Assembly (NCBI GenBank): GCA_963781675.1
Contig: CAWAGF010000001.1
Coordinates: 372,001 to 436,000 of the forward strand
Direction of reading: 5' to 3'
Length of the DNA: 64,000 bases
DNA from: SCTD01 sp963781675
GTDB taxonomy: Bacteria > Actinomycetota > Actinomycetes > Mycobacteriales > SCTD01
A program made the translations under genes and the position numbers. The stretch's first letter is position 1; every line of letters begins with the position of its first letter. This document shows, piece after piece, positions 33,635-42,307 of this stretch. Under the pieces are notes generated by a model. It was given only the letters and a program-made list of their open reading frames with translations, was not told the origin of the DNA and did not search any database.

Positions 33635-34564
33635 ATGACGCAGCACCGCCTGGACCCGACGCCCGAGACGGTGGTGGAGGTGTTCTCGAGCGAGCACCCG
33701 CCGGTGCTGGCCGTCGACCCGGGCGACCGGCTGGTGGTCCGCTCGCTGGACGCCTCCGGCTACCTCGCGCCGCAGCAGTCGCCGGGGGACCGGCCGCCGA
33801 CGATGTTCTCCCCGTCGCGCGGCCACTGCCTGACCGGGCCGGTCGAGGTGCGCGGCGCGGAGCCGGGCACCTTCCTGTCGGTGCACCTGGAGGCGCTGCA
33901 GCCCGACCCGTGGGGCTGGACGGTGGCGGCGGCCGTCGACAACCCGCTCAACCGCCGGCTCGGCGTCGCCGACGCCGGGCCCACCTGGCTGCTGTGGGAC
34001 ATCGACGTCGTCGCCGGCACGGCCACCGAGCAGCACGGCTTCTCGCGCCCGCTCGCGCCGTTCCTCGGCGTCGTGGGCGTGGCAACCGCGGAGCCGGGCG
34101 AGCACTCGACGATCCCGCCGCGTGCGCGCGGCGGCGGGAACATCGACTGCCGGGACCTGGTCGCCGGCAGCACGCTGCACCTGCCGGTGCTCGTCCCGGG
34201 CGCGCTGCTCAGCCTGGGCGACGGGCACGCCGCGCAGGGCGACGGCGAGGTGTGCGGCACCGCCATCGAGTGCGCCATGACCACGACGCTCACCGTCGAC
34301 GTGAGCGAGGTCCGGCCGGTGCCGGGGATCCACGCCGAGACGCCGGACGCGCTGCTCACCTTCGGCTTCTCGGCGGACCTCAACGAGGCCACGGGGGACG
34401 CGCTCGACGCGATGCTGACCTGGCTGCAGGCGCTGCACGACCTCGACCGCGCGACCGCCCTCGCGCTGGCGAGCAGCTGCGTCGACCTGCGCATCACGCA
34501 GGTGGTGAACCAGACGTGGGGCGTGCACGCGGTGCTGCCCCGCGACGTGTTGCGCCGCGGCTGA
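33635..34564 (+). CDS. Acetamidase/formamidase family protein
   Basis: Intact 309-residue amidase of the FmdA/AmdA family, which hydrolyses formamide, acetamide or similar small amides to ammonia and the acid. Seen: SPSRGHCLTGPVEVRGAEPG, the metal-site-like segment PPRARGGGNIDCRDLVAGS, then LSLGDGHAAQGDGEVCGTAI, the family's most conserved stretch. Members usually run 300-400 residues, so the length fits. It is divergent from ggt with a 30-base gap and ends in a strong bidirectional terminator shared with tctA. Whether it serves nitrogen supply from imported amides is unknown. Confidence 0.88.
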   Translation: MTQHRLDPTPETVVEVFSSEHPPVLAVDPGDRLVVRSLDASGYLAPQQSPGDRPPTMFSPSRGHCLTGPVEVRGAEPGTFLSVHLEALQPDPWGWTVAAAVDNPLNRRLGVADAGPTWLLWDIDVVAGTATEQHGFSRPLAPFLGVVGVATAEPGEHSTIPPRARGGGNIDCRDLVAGSTLHLPVLVPGALLSLGDGHAAQGDGEVCGTAIECAMTTTLTVDVSEVRPVPGIHAETPDALLTFGFSADLNEATGDALDAMLTWLQALHDLDRATALALASSCVDLRITQVVNQTWGVHAVLPRDVLRRG

Positions 34565-34577
34565 CCCCGGACAGCAC

Positions 34578-34609
34578 GGCACCGGCTGCGCGCGGGCGCA
34601 GCCGGTGCC
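34578..34609. terminator. Strong bidirectional terminator hairpin
   Basis: Left arm GGCACCGGCTGCGC, loop GCGG and right arm GCGCAGCCGGTGCC form a perfect 14-bp GC-rich stem exactly between the convergent acetamidase and tctA stops. There is no T-run, as is common for actinobacterial terminators. Confidence 0.85.
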
Positions 34610-34624
34610 GGCGGTCGGGGCGGG

Positions 34625-36151
34625 TCAGACGGTCTCGTCCACCCGAGGGTCGGCCTCGCGGATGAGGTGGCGGTCGCGACGGGCGACCTTCGCCACCAGC
34701 GGGGCGAGCAGGAACACCGCAGCGATGCCGAACAGCACGACGGCGCGGGGGCTCTCCAGCAGCACCCCGTAGTCGCCCTGCCCGATGGCCAGTGCGCGGC
34801 GCAGCTGCTGCTCCGCGAGCGGGCCGAGGATGACGCCGATCACCGCGGGGGCCACCGGCCAGCCGAAGCGGCGCATCGCGAAGCCGACCAGCCCGACCAG
34901 GTAGAGGATCACGAGGTCGACGGCCGAGCCGTTCACGGAGTAGACGCCGAGCGAGGCGAACAGCACGATGCCGGCGTAGAGCTGCGGGCGCGGGATGTGC
35001 AGCAGCTTGGCCCACAGCGGGGCGAGCGGCAGGTTCAGCACCAGCAGCATCGTGTTGCCGATGAACAGGCTCGCGATGAGCCCCCACACCAGCTCCGGGT
35101 CGGTCTCGAACAGCAGCGGCCCGGGCTGCAGGCCGTACTGCTGGAAGGCGGCCAGCAGGATCGCCGCCGTGGCCGACGTGGGCAGGCCCAGGGCGAGCAG
35201 CGGCACGAGAGTGCCGGCCGCAGAGGCGTTGTTGGCCGCCTCCGGACCGGCGACGCCCTCGATGGCGCCGTGGCCGAACTCGTCCTTGTGCTTGGAGAGC
35301 CGCTTCTCGATCGTGTACGACAGGAAGGTCGGGATCTCGGCGCCGCCGGCGGGCAGGGCCCCCAGGGGGAAGCCCAGCACCGACCCGCGCAGCCACGGCT
35401 TCCACGAGCGGGCGAAGTCCGACCTCCCCATCCAGGCCTTGCCGACCGGGATGACGTCCGGATCGCCGTGCCGCAGCCGGCTGGCCACCCACAGCGCCTC
35501 ACCGACGGCGAACAGCCCGACGGCCATGACGACGACGTCGATGCCGTCGAGCAGCTGCGGGACGCCGAGCGTGTAGCGCGCCTGCCCCGTCTGGCCGTCG
35601 ATGCCGATGAGGCCGATCGCGAGGCCGAGCGAGAGGCTGGCGACGCCGCGGACGAAAGAGCCGCCCAGCACCGCGGACACGGTCGTGAAGGCCACGACGA
35701 TCAGGGCGAAGTAGTCGGCCGGACCGAACGACAGCGCGAAGCCGACGATCGTCGGGGCGAGCAGGACCAGACCGATCGTGGCGAGCGTGCCGGCCACGAA
35801 GGAGCCGATCGCCGCGGTGGCCAGCGCCTGGGAGGCCCTGCCCTTGCGGGCCATCTGGTTCCCCTCGAGCGCCGTCATGATCGACGCGCTCTCGCCGGGC
35901 GTGTTCAGCAGGATTGCGGTGGTCGAGCCGCCGTACATCCCGCCGTAGTAGATGCCGGCGAACATGATGAACGCGCTCACCGGCTCGAGGGTGAAGGTGA
36001 CCGGCAGCAGCAGGGCGACGGTCATGGCCGGCCCGATGCCGGGGAGCACCCCGACGAAGGTGCCGAGCACGACGCCGAGCAGCGCCCACAGCAGGTTCTG
36101 CGGCGTGAGGGCCGTGGCGAAGCCGTCGACCAGCAGTCCGAGGCTCTCCAT
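34625..36151 (-). CDS. tctA: Tripartite tricarboxylate transporter, large permease TctA
   Basis: Intact 508-residue membrane protein with about 11-12 helices, the large channel subunit of the secondary TTT transporters. Family signatures: GVLPGIGPAMTVALLLPVTF, GIYYGGMYGGSTTAILLNTP with GESASIMTALEGNQMARKG, and ALGLPTSATAAILLAAF. It imports citrate-like or other carboxylates together with TctB and the soluble TctC. The ATG overlaps the tctB stop by one base (TGATG). The operon order is tctC-tctB-tctA, facing a CitA/CitB-type two-component system, so induction by the substrate is expected. Confidence 0.95.
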   Translation of the reverse strand: MESLGLLVDGFATALTPQNLLWALLGVVLGTFVGVLPGIGPAMTVALLLPVTFTLEPVSAFIMFAGIYYGGMYGGSTTAILLNTPGESASIMTALEGNQMARKGRASQALATAAIGSFVAGTLATIGLVLLAPTIVGFALSFGPADYFALIVVAFTTVSAVLGGSFVRGVASLSLGLAIGLIGIDGQTGQARYTLGVPQLLDGIDVVVMAVGLFAVGEALWVASRLRHGDPDVIPVGKAWMGRSDFARSWKPWLRGSVLGFPLGALPAGGAEIPTFLSYTIEKRLSKHKDEFGHGAIEGVAGPEAANNASAAGTLVPLLALGLPTSATAAILLAAFQQYGLQPGPLLFETDPELVWGLIASLFIGNTMLLVLNLPLAPLWAKLLHIPRPQLYAGIVLFASLGVYSVNGSAVDLVILYLVGLVGFAMRRFGWPVAPAVIGVILGPLAEQQLRRALAIGQGDYGVLLESPRAVVLFGIAAVFLLAPLVAKVARRDRHLIREADPRVDETV

Positions 36152-36690
36152 CAGAGGATCCCCTCCAGCAGGCCGGCGGGAAGACCCACGCCGAGGAAGC
36201 GGCCGAAGAAGACGTAGACACCGGTGGCGAGCAGCACCGAGACGCCGAGGTCGCGGGCCCAGCGGCGGCTGCCGAGGGTGGCGCCGACGCCGAAGAACAG
36301 CAGCGTGCCGGCGATCGCGAAGCCGAGCACCTCGAGCAGCACCGCGTGGCCGAGGAAGACGGCCGACAGCAGGCCCAGGGTGCGCCAGTCGGAGGTGCGG
36401 GCGAGGTCGATGTCCTCGGCCGCCTCCATGTCACCGTGGCCGCCGTGCAGGACGTCGACCACGAGCCAGCTGCCGACCAGGCAGAGCAGCACGCCGACCA
36501 CGGTCGGGAAGAAGCGCGGGCCGATCGAGTTCGCGTTGGCCGGTACCTCGATCCGGCTGGTCTCGACGAGGACGAAGGCCCCGAGCGCGAGCAGCAGCCC
36601 CGCCAGCCCCACCTCGCTCCTGCCGGCCCAGCGGCTCGTCCGGACCGGCGGCACGTCGTGCGCGACGGTGCCTAGGGAGCTGGCGGTCAC
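36151..36690 (-). CDS. tctB: Tripartite tricarboxylate transporter, small permease TctB
   Basis: Intact 179-residue protein with four predicted membrane helices, the small subunit of the TTT system. Seen: VGLAGLLLALGAFVLVETS with the following GPRFFPTVVGVLLCLVGSWL, and TLGLLSAVFLGHAVLLEVLG then FAIAGTLLFFGVGATLGSRR. The GPRFFP segment near the first helix pair is typical. The GTG start overlaps the tctC stop (GTGA). Confidence 0.92.
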   Translation of the reverse strand: MTASSLGTVAHDVPPVRTSRWAGRSEVGLAGLLLALGAFVLVETSRIEVPANANSIGPRFFPTVVGVLLCLVGSWLVVDVLHGGHGDMEAAEDIDLARTSDWRTLGLLSAVFLGHAVLLEVLGFAIAGTLLFFGVGATLGSRRWARDLGVSVLLATGVYVFFGRFLGVGLPAGLLEGIL

Positions 36691-37694
36691 ACCAGGCCCA
36701 GCGACTTCAGGACACCGGAGACGCGGGTCTTCTCGTCGGCGAGGAAGGTGGCGAACTCGTCGGCCGGCTGGAAGGCGTCGTCCCAGCCGTTCTTGTCCAT
36801 CTGGGCCTGCCAGGCGTCGCTCTCGGCCATCTTCTCGACCGCGTCGGACAGCGACTGCTTGTCAGCGTCGCTGATGCCGCCGGGGGCGACCATGCCGCGC
36901 CAGTTCGTCAGCTCGACGTCGAGGCCGGCCTCCTTGATGGTCGGGGCGTCGAAGCCCTCGACGCGCTCCGCACCGGAGACCGCGAGGGCGCGCATCTTGC
37001 CGGCCTCGACCTGGTCGGTGAACTCGCTGACACCGGAGATGCCGGCCGCGACCTTGCCGCCGAGGATCGCGGCGAGCGCCTCGCCGCCGCCGGAGTAGGC
37101 GATGTAGTTGACCTTCTTCGGGTCGATGCCGCCGGCCTGCGCGACGAGGCCGGCCAGGATCTGGTCGGTGCCGCCGGCCGAGCCGCCCGCGATGGCGAGC
37201 TTGCCCGGGTCGGTCTTCCAGGCGGCGACGAAGTCCTCGAGCGTCTTGTACGGGCTGTCCGCCGGCACGACGATCGCCTCCTGCTCGCTGGTGAGGCGGG
37301 CGATCGGCGTGACGTCGTCGAGGGTGGCGGCGCTCTTGTTCGTCTCGATGGCGCCGACCATCACCAGGCCCATCGTCATCAGCGTGCCGGCCTTGCCCTC
37401 GTCGTTCGCGAGCTTGGCCAGGCCGATGGTGCCGCCGGCGCCGGGCACGTTCACGACCTGGACGGTCTTGGCCAGGCCCTCGGCCTGCAGCACCTCCTGC
37501 GCGGCGCGGGAGGTGGAGTCCCAGCCGCCACCGGGGGCAGCCGGCGCGGTGATCTCGAGGCGGTCGAGCGGCTTGCCGTCAGCGGCGGCGGTGCTGTCCG
37601 AGCTGCTGCTGGAGCCGCAGGCGGCGGTGGTCAGCGCGAGCGCGGCGAGCGCCAGAGCGGCGGAGGGGCGGACGGTCCTGCGGGTGGCGAGCAC
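36687..37694 (-). CDS. tctC: Tripartite tricarboxylate transporter receptor TctC
   Basis: Intact 335-residue solute receptor. Signal peptide with the cysteine in LALTTAAC, so a lipoprotein. Family segments: LEITAPAAPGGGWDSTSRAA, VNVPGAGGTIGLAKLAND, AIAGGSAGGTDQILAGLVAQ, VNYIAYSGGGEALAAILGGK and DKNGWDDAFQPADEFATFL. These match the Bug/TctC fold that binds carboxylates through the PGGGxD loop. The GTG is chosen for AGGAG five bases upstream; the frame remains open further up but has no better start. It is first in tctCBA, and 18-bp-spaced direct repeats lie in the gap to the divergent histidine kinase gene. Confidence 0.93.
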   Translation of the reverse strand: MLATRRTVRPSAALALAALALTTAACGSSSSSDSTAAADGKPLDRLEITAPAAPGGGWDSTSRAAQEVLQAEGLAKTVQVVNVPGAGGTIGLAKLANDEGKAGTLMTMGLVMVGAIETNKSAATLDDVTPIARLTSEQEAIVVPADSPYKTLEDFVAAWKTDPGKLAIAGGSAGGTDQILAGLVAQAGGIDPKKVNYIAYSGGGEALAAILGGKVAAGISGVSEFTDQVEAGKMRALAVSGAERVEGFDAPTIKEAGLDVELTNWRGMVAPGGISDADKQSLSDAVEKMAESDAWQAQMDKNGWDDAFQPADEFATFLADEKTRVSGVLKSLGLV

Positions 37695-37771
37695 GGGTTC
37701 TCCTGGGGAGCGTGGGCGGCCGGTCGCCACCTCGTCGCGAGGACCGTGCGCGTTGCAGGGTCGGCTCGTCA

Positions 37772-37803
37772 CCGTTGCGGTCGTACCTGCCGTTGTGGTC
37801 GTA
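37772..37803. repeat. Direct repeats in the tct / two-component promoter gap
   Basis: CCGTTGCGGTCGTA (37772-37785) and CCGTTGTGGTCGTA (37790-37803) match at 13 of 14 bases with starts 18 bases apart. They lie between divergent tctC and the sensor kinase and are good candidates for binding by the adjacent CitB-type response regulator. Confidence 0.6.
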
Positions 37804-37833
37804 GTGGTCACGCTCGGGGTGACGCGGCTCACC

Positions 37834-37839
37834 TACCGT
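37834..37839 (+). promoter_or_regulatory. -10 hexamer TACCGT, leaderless kinase gene
   Basis: TACCGT, seven bases, then ATG at 37847; no Shine-Dalgarno. Confidence 0.55.
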
Positions 37840-37846
37840 GGGCCTC

Positions 37847-39433
37847 ATGCCGCGGCGCCGCCTCTCCCTCGCCGCGCAGATCCTCGTGCTGCAGCTGCTC
37901 GTCGTCGTCGTGACCGTCGCGGTGGCCGCCGCCGTCGGGCTGCAGCAGCTGCGCGCGCAGATCACCCGCCAGGAGGGCGCGCGGGCGCTGGCCGTCGCGG
38001 AGTCGGTGGCGGCGGCGCCCGAGGTGCGGGCGGCGTACGACGACGCGGACCCGTCCGCCGTCCTGCAGCCGCTGGCCGAGTCGGTGCGCCGCGCCAACGG
38101 GCTCACCTTCGTCGTGCTGGCCGATCGAGACCAGGTCCGCCTGACGCACCCGGACCCGACGCTCATCGGCCGGCGGCTGTCGACGGACGCCTCCGACGCG
38201 CTCGCCGGTCGCGACGTCGTCACCACCGAGCGCGGCACGCTGGGCCGGTCCGTGCGCGCCAAGGTGCCGGTGCGCGACGCGAGCGGGCAGGTCATCGGGG
38301 TCGTGTCGGTCGGCAGCACCGTGGACCGGATCGGCACCCAGGTGCGCAGCGCGCTGCCCGGCCTCGGCGGCTACGTCCTGCTCGCGCTGCTGCTCGGCGC
38401 GCTCGGGTCGTGGCTGCTCGCGCGCCGCCTCAAGCGGCAGACGTTCGGCCTCGAGCCGGCCGAGATCGGCGCGCTGCTCGAGCAGCGCGAGGCGACCCTG
38501 CACGGCATCCGCGAGGGCCTGGTCGTCGTGGATGGCAGCGGCCGCGTGACGCTGGTGAACGACGAGGCGGTCCGGCTGCTCGACATCCCCGCGGACAGCG
38601 TGGGGCAGCGGCTGGCCGACCTGCAGCTCTCGCCCCGATTGCGCGACGTCCTCGGCGGTGCGACCGATGGCGACGACGAGATCGTCCTGCGGGCAGGCAG
38701 AGTGCTGGTGCTCAACCGCAAGGCGCTCGACGTCCGCGGCCGCGCGATCGGTGCCGTCACGACCCTGCGCGACCGCAGCCGCCTGGACGACCTGACCCGC
38801 GAGCTGGACGGCGCGCGCAGCGTCAGCGACGCCCTGCGCGCGCAGGCGCACGAGTTCGCCAACCGGATGCACACCGTCGCCGGCCTGCTCGAGCTGGGCG
38901 AGTACGACGAGGCGGTCGGCTTCATCGAGCGGGCCAGCGCGAGCAGCGACGAGCTGGCCGCGCGGCTGACCACGCAGGTGGGCGAGCCGGCGGTCGCGGC
39001 GCTGCTGCTGGCCAAGGCGTCGTACGCCGTCGAGCGCGGCGCGGAGCTGCGGGTGTCGCCGCAGGCGTCGCTGCCGGCCGGCACCGGGGTCGACCCGGAT
39101 GCCCTCATCACCGTCCTCGGCAACCTCGTCGACAACGCCCTCGAGGCGCTCGGGGGCGGTGTGGGCGAGGTCGAGGTGCAGCTCGTCCCGCGTGAGGACG
39201 GCGTGCTCGTCGAGGTGCGCGACAGCGGGCCGGGTGTCGCGGCCGACCTGGTGGACGAGGTTTTCCGGCACGGCTTCACCACGAAGGTGGCGGAGCAGGC
39301 GGGCGCGCGCGGTCTCGGGCTCGCGCTGACGCGGCAGGCGTGCGTCACGCGCGGCGGGTGGGTGCAGGTGCGCAACGAGGGCGGCGCGGTGTTCACCGCG
39401 CTGCTGCCGTACGACCGGGTGCCGACCGCGTGA
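37847..39433 (+). CDS. Sensor histidine kinase, CitA/DcuS/DctS family
   Basis: Intact 528-residue membrane kinase. Domains in order: first membrane helix (about residues 9-30), a periplasmic PAS-type sensor domain (about 31-165, with VSVGSTVDRIGTQV at its end), second helix (about 172-192), cytoplasmic PAS domain (GIREGLVVVDGSGRVTLVND), the phosphoacceptor helix with the histidine in LRAQAHEFANRMHTVAGLLE, and the ATPase domain with LGNLVDNALEAL (N box), VRDSGPGVAADL and ARGLGLALTRQAC. This layout defines the kinases sensing citrate, C4-dicarboxylates and similar carboxylates, which suits the divergent tct operon. The stop overlaps the response regulator start. Confidence 0.93.
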   Translation: MPRRRLSLAAQILVLQLLVVVVTVAVAAAVGLQQLRAQITRQEGARALAVAESVAAAPEVRAAYDDADPSAVLQPLAESVRRANGLTFVVLADRDQVRLTHPDPTLIGRRLSTDASDALAGRDVVTTERGTLGRSVRAKVPVRDASGQVIGVVSVGSTVDRIGTQVRSALPGLGGYVLLALLLGALGSWLLARRLKRQTFGLEPAEIGALLEQREATLHGIREGLVVVDGSGRVTLVNDEAVRLLDIPADSVGQRLADLQLSPRLRDVLGGATDGDDEIVLRAGRVLVLNRKALDVRGRAIGAVTTLRDRSRLDDLTRELDGARSVSDALRAQAHEFANRMHTVAGLLELGEYDEAVGFIERASASSDELAARLTTQVGEPAVAALLLAKASYAVERGAELRVSPQASLPAGTGVDPDALITVLGNLVDNALEALGGGVGEVEVQLVPREDGVLVEVRDSGPGVAADLVDEVFRHGFTTKVAEQAGARGLGLALTRQACVTRGGWVQVRNEGGAVFTALLPYDRVPTA

Positions 39434-40107
39434 TCGACGTCCTCGTCGTCGACGACGACTTCATGGTGGCGCGCATCCACCGCGGCTACGTGGAGCGGCT
39501 CGACGGCTTCCGGGTCGTCGGGGAGGTGCACACCGGCGGCGAGGTGGTCGAGGCGGTGCGCCGGCTCGAGCCGCACCTCGTGCTGCTCGACGTCTACCTG
39601 CCGGACCACAACGGCGTCGACGTGCTGCGCGACCTGCGCGCCGAGGCGGACCTCACCGTGGACGTCGTCGTGGTGACGGCAGCGCGCGACGTGGAGACGG
39701 TGCGCGCCGCGCTGCACGGCGGGGTGGCGAGCTACCTGGTGAAGCCGTTCACCTTCGCCACCTTCGCGGAGCGGCTGCGGCGCTACGCCGAGGCCCGCCG
39801 CGAGATGGACCGCACCGGCGAGCTCGCGCAGGAGGACGTCGACCGGGTGTTCGCGGTCGTCCGGCGGCCCGGCGCTGGCGTGCTTCCCAAGGGGCTGAGC
39901 ACCGCGACGGCTGCGCTCGTGGTCAAGGCGCTGCAGGGCGAGCCGGGTGACCTGTCGGCCGCCGAGACCGCCGAGCGGGTGGGCATCTCGCGGGTCAGCG
40001 CCCGGCGCTACCTCGAGCACCTGTGCACCACCGGCCAGGCGCAGCAGTCGCTGCGCTACGGCACCAGCGGCCGGCCGGAGCACCGCTACCGCTGGGGCAG
40101 CAGCTAG
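39430..40107 (+). CDS. Response regulator, CitB/DctR family
   Basis: Intact 225-residue regulator. The receiver domain (residues 1-120) has the acidic pair in VLVVDDDFMVA, the phosphoacceptor aspartate in HLVLLDVYLPDHNG, the threonine in VVVTAARD and the lysine in YLVKPFTF. The C-terminal helix-turn-helix is AAETAERVGISRVSARRYLE, characteristic of CitB-type regulators. The GTG overlaps the kinase stop (GTGA). It most likely activates the divergent tctCBA operon through the direct repeats at 37772-37803. Confidence 0.93.
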   Translation: MIDVLVVDDDFMVARIHRGYVERLDGFRVVGEVHTGGEVVEAVRRLEPHLVLLDVYLPDHNGVDVLRDLRAEADLTVDVVVVTAARDVETVRAALHGGVASYLVKPFTFATFAERLRRYAEARREMDRTGELAQEDVDRVFAVVRRPGAGVLPKGLSTATAALVVKALQGEPGDLSAAETAERVGISRVSARRYLEHLCTTGQAQQSLRYGTSGRPEHRYRWGSS

Positions 40108-40188
40108 CGCAGCGTCCCGGCGTACGGCGTCACCGGCGGCCCTCGCCGTGCACGTACCGCCTGCGGGACAGCGGCTCGGCGCGCAGGA

Positions 40189-40773
40189 TCACCGCGGGCG
40201 GCGGGTCATCGGGACGAGCAGCGGGCAGCCGTCCGGCACCGGCAGCGGCTCGCCGCGCACGAAGCCGAGCCGTTCGTAGAAGGACCAGTTCCGCGGGTTG
40301 GAGCTCTCCAGGTAGGTGGGCAGCCGGGCGTCGTCGCACGCGTCGAGCACCGGCTGCACGACGCGACCGCCCACGCCGGTGCCGCGGGCCTCGGGCACCG
40401 CCCCGAGCGCCTCGAGGTACCAGTGCGGCTCCTGGAGGTGGTGCCGCTCGACGACGGCCTGCAGGCGCAGGCCGCGCACCGTCCCGGCGCGCAGCGCACC
40501 GGCCAGCGGACCGGCCGTGCGCGCAAGCTCACCCACGCCGGCCCGCCACGCCCCCGGTGGCAGCCACAGCGCCGCCGCGCGGCGCTCCGGGGTGACCAGC
40601 ACCCGCGCGCCGGGCGTGCGGACGGCGGTGCCCGCGAAGGCGGTGAAGGCCCGCACCAGCCGCGCCTCCCGGTCCCGACCCTGCACCAGCCAGCCGAAGA
40701 CCGGGTCCTCGACGAAGGCGCGCCCGAGGACGGCGCCGGCCGGGCGGGGGTCGTGCAGCTCGTCCACGTCCAC
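40189..40773 (-). CDS. GNAT family N-acetyltransferase
   Basis: Intact 194-residue acyltransferase. The acetyl-CoA-binding motif A is visible in LGAVPEARGTGVGGRVVQPV (R/Q-x-x-G-x-G/A in the form RGTGVGG), and motif B in LESSNPRNWSFYERLGFVRG. Substrate unknown. It resembles stand-alone actinobacterial GNAT proteins of the Yhhy/AAC type. It converges with the response regulator gene across an 81-base gap in which I see no clear terminator, and is divergent from the secreted hydrolase gene. Confidence 0.88.
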   Translation of the reverse strand: MDVDELHDPRPAGAVLGRAFVEDPVFGWLVQGRDREARLVRAFTAFAGTAVRTPGARVLVTPERRAAALWLPPGAWRAGVGELARTAGPLAGALRAGTVRGLRLQAVVERHHLQEPHWYLEALGAVPEARGTGVGGRVVQPVLDACDDARLPTYLESSNPRNWSFYERLGFVRGEPLPVPDGCPLLVPMTRRPR

Positions 40774-40865
40774 CGGGGCAGCCTGCCGCAGGACGGGCTC
40801 GGCCGGCAGGGGGTGGGGCCCGGACGGCGAACTCTGCAGCGAACCCCCTGCTGCCGAGGAGCCCC

Positions 40866-42206
40866 GTGTCCCGCCGACTGCCCGCGCTCGTCGCGGCTGC
40901 CGCCCTCCTGCTCACGCCGCTGGCCGCCTCGGCGCGGACCGCGCTGCCGGTGGAGCCGTACGACTGCACCGGCCCGGCGCCGGCCGCCGAGCCCGGCACG
41001 CCCGTGTGGACGGCCCGCGAGCTCGCCGAGGCGTCCTGCGGCGAGCAGCGCGTGGTGGACACGGCCGGCAACCCGCTGTTCCTCAGCCGGATCGCGACCT
41101 CCAACGGCCCGGCCACCGCCGGGTCGGCGCACCCGCAGGCGGCCGACCCCTTCCGGGACCCGGCGGAGCACGACGGGCACCGCTTCCGCTGGCAGCGCGT
41201 GAGCTTCACCGAGGAGACGGGCCAGGTGCTGCCCGGCAACCTGTTCCTGCCCTGCGACGCCAGCTGCACCGACGTGCCGGCCGGCCTCAGCACGCACCGC
41301 GCGCCGTACCCCGCCGTGGTGGTCGTGCACGGCGGCGCGGCCCAGCAGGAGATGTACTGGTGGGGCGTGCAGAGCCTGGCCGAGGCCGGCTACATGGTGC
41401 TGACCTTCCAGGTCCCGGCGCGCGAGAACACCGGGTCCGGTGCGCACCCGGACGACACCCGCGCGGCCCTGGACTTCCTGTTCGCCACGCCGAAGGCGCC
41501 GAACGCGGCCGGCGAGCACAACCCCGCGTGGGCCTCCCTCGACCGCGAGCGGGTGGGCCTGGCCGGCCACTCCGCCGGCGGCGTCGCCGCCAACCTGGTG
41601 GGCCAGCAGGACAAGAGGGTCAAGGCGATCGTCTCCTGGGACCGCGCGCAGTCGACCCAGATGCCGGACGACCTGCCGCTGCGCACACCAGCGCTGTTCG
41701 TCGTGGCCGACTACAACTGCCAGCAGGTGCCGGTCTGCGTCCCGCAGCCGTACACCTCGCCCCCCGACCCGCTCGGGCCCGGCAACAAGGACCGGGACTT
41801 CCAGCGGCTGCGGGCGGCGCGGGTCGACACCATGAAGGTCGCCCTGCGCGCCGCGACCCACCTGGACTTCACGGAGTTCACGCCCGGCACCGGCAGCCGC
41901 TACGGCACCGCCGTCACCAGCTACTACACGCGGGCCTGGTTCGACCGCTACCTCAAGGGCACCCGACCGGGGCAGCAGCGGCTGGCCAGGGACGCGCTGT
42001 CCCGCCTCGTGGCGCCGGCGTTCGACGGCACCACGGACGTGCACAGCACCAGCGGCGGCCAGTACGACCCGCTGACCCAGTCGAACGTGCCGGCGCTGCT
42101 GAGGGGCATGCCCGTCATGGACCGCCTGTCGCTCCACTTCCGCTCCGGCTGGTGGCTCGACGGCGGCCGGCTGTCCTGCGAGGACGTCCGGGCCGGCTGC
42201 CACTAG
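40866..42206 (+). CDS. Secreted alpha/beta hydrolase
   Basis: Intact 446-residue protein. N-terminal signal peptide PALVAAAALLLTPLAASA with likely cleavage after ASA, so it is exported. Catalytic features: oxyanion segment VVVVHGGAAQQEMYWWG, nucleophile elbow GLAGHSAGGVAANLVG, the aspartate region FVVADYNCQQ and a late histidine in LRAATHLDFTEF. Four or more cysteines (DCTGPAP, LPCDASCTD, CQQVPVC) suggest disulfides. It resembles the chlorophyllase/PAF-acetylhydrolase-like dienelactone hydrolase group; the substrate is unknown. GAGGAG lies four bases before the GTG. Confidence 0.85.
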   Translation: MSRRLPALVAAAALLLTPLAASARTALPVEPYDCTGPAPAAEPGTPVWTARELAEASCGEQRVVDTAGNPLFLSRIATSNGPATAGSAHPQAADPFRDPAEHDGHRFRWQRVSFTEETGQVLPGNLFLPCDASCTDVPAGLSTHRAPYPAVVVVHGGAAQQEMYWWGVQSLAEAGYMVLTFQVPARENTGSGAHPDDTRAALDFLFATPKAPNAAGEHNPAWASLDRERVGLAGHSAGGVAANLVGQQDKRVKAIVSWDRAQSTQMPDDLPLRTPALFVVADYNCQQVPVCVPQPYTSPPDPLGPGNKDRDFQRLRAARVDTMKVALRAATHLDFTEFTPGTGSRYGTAVTSYYTRAWFDRYLKGTRPGQQRLARDALSRLVAPAFDGTTDVHSTSGGQYDPLTQSNVPALLRGMPVMDRLSLHFRSGWWLDGGRLSCEDVRAGCH

Positions 42207-42307
42207 CCCGGGACCCGACTCCCGTCGCAGCAGCGAACTGGCTGCACGCTGGACGCGGCGCCCGGCGGGTGGTGGGCTGACCGCTCCCCACGAGAGCGAG
42301 GTCCCTG

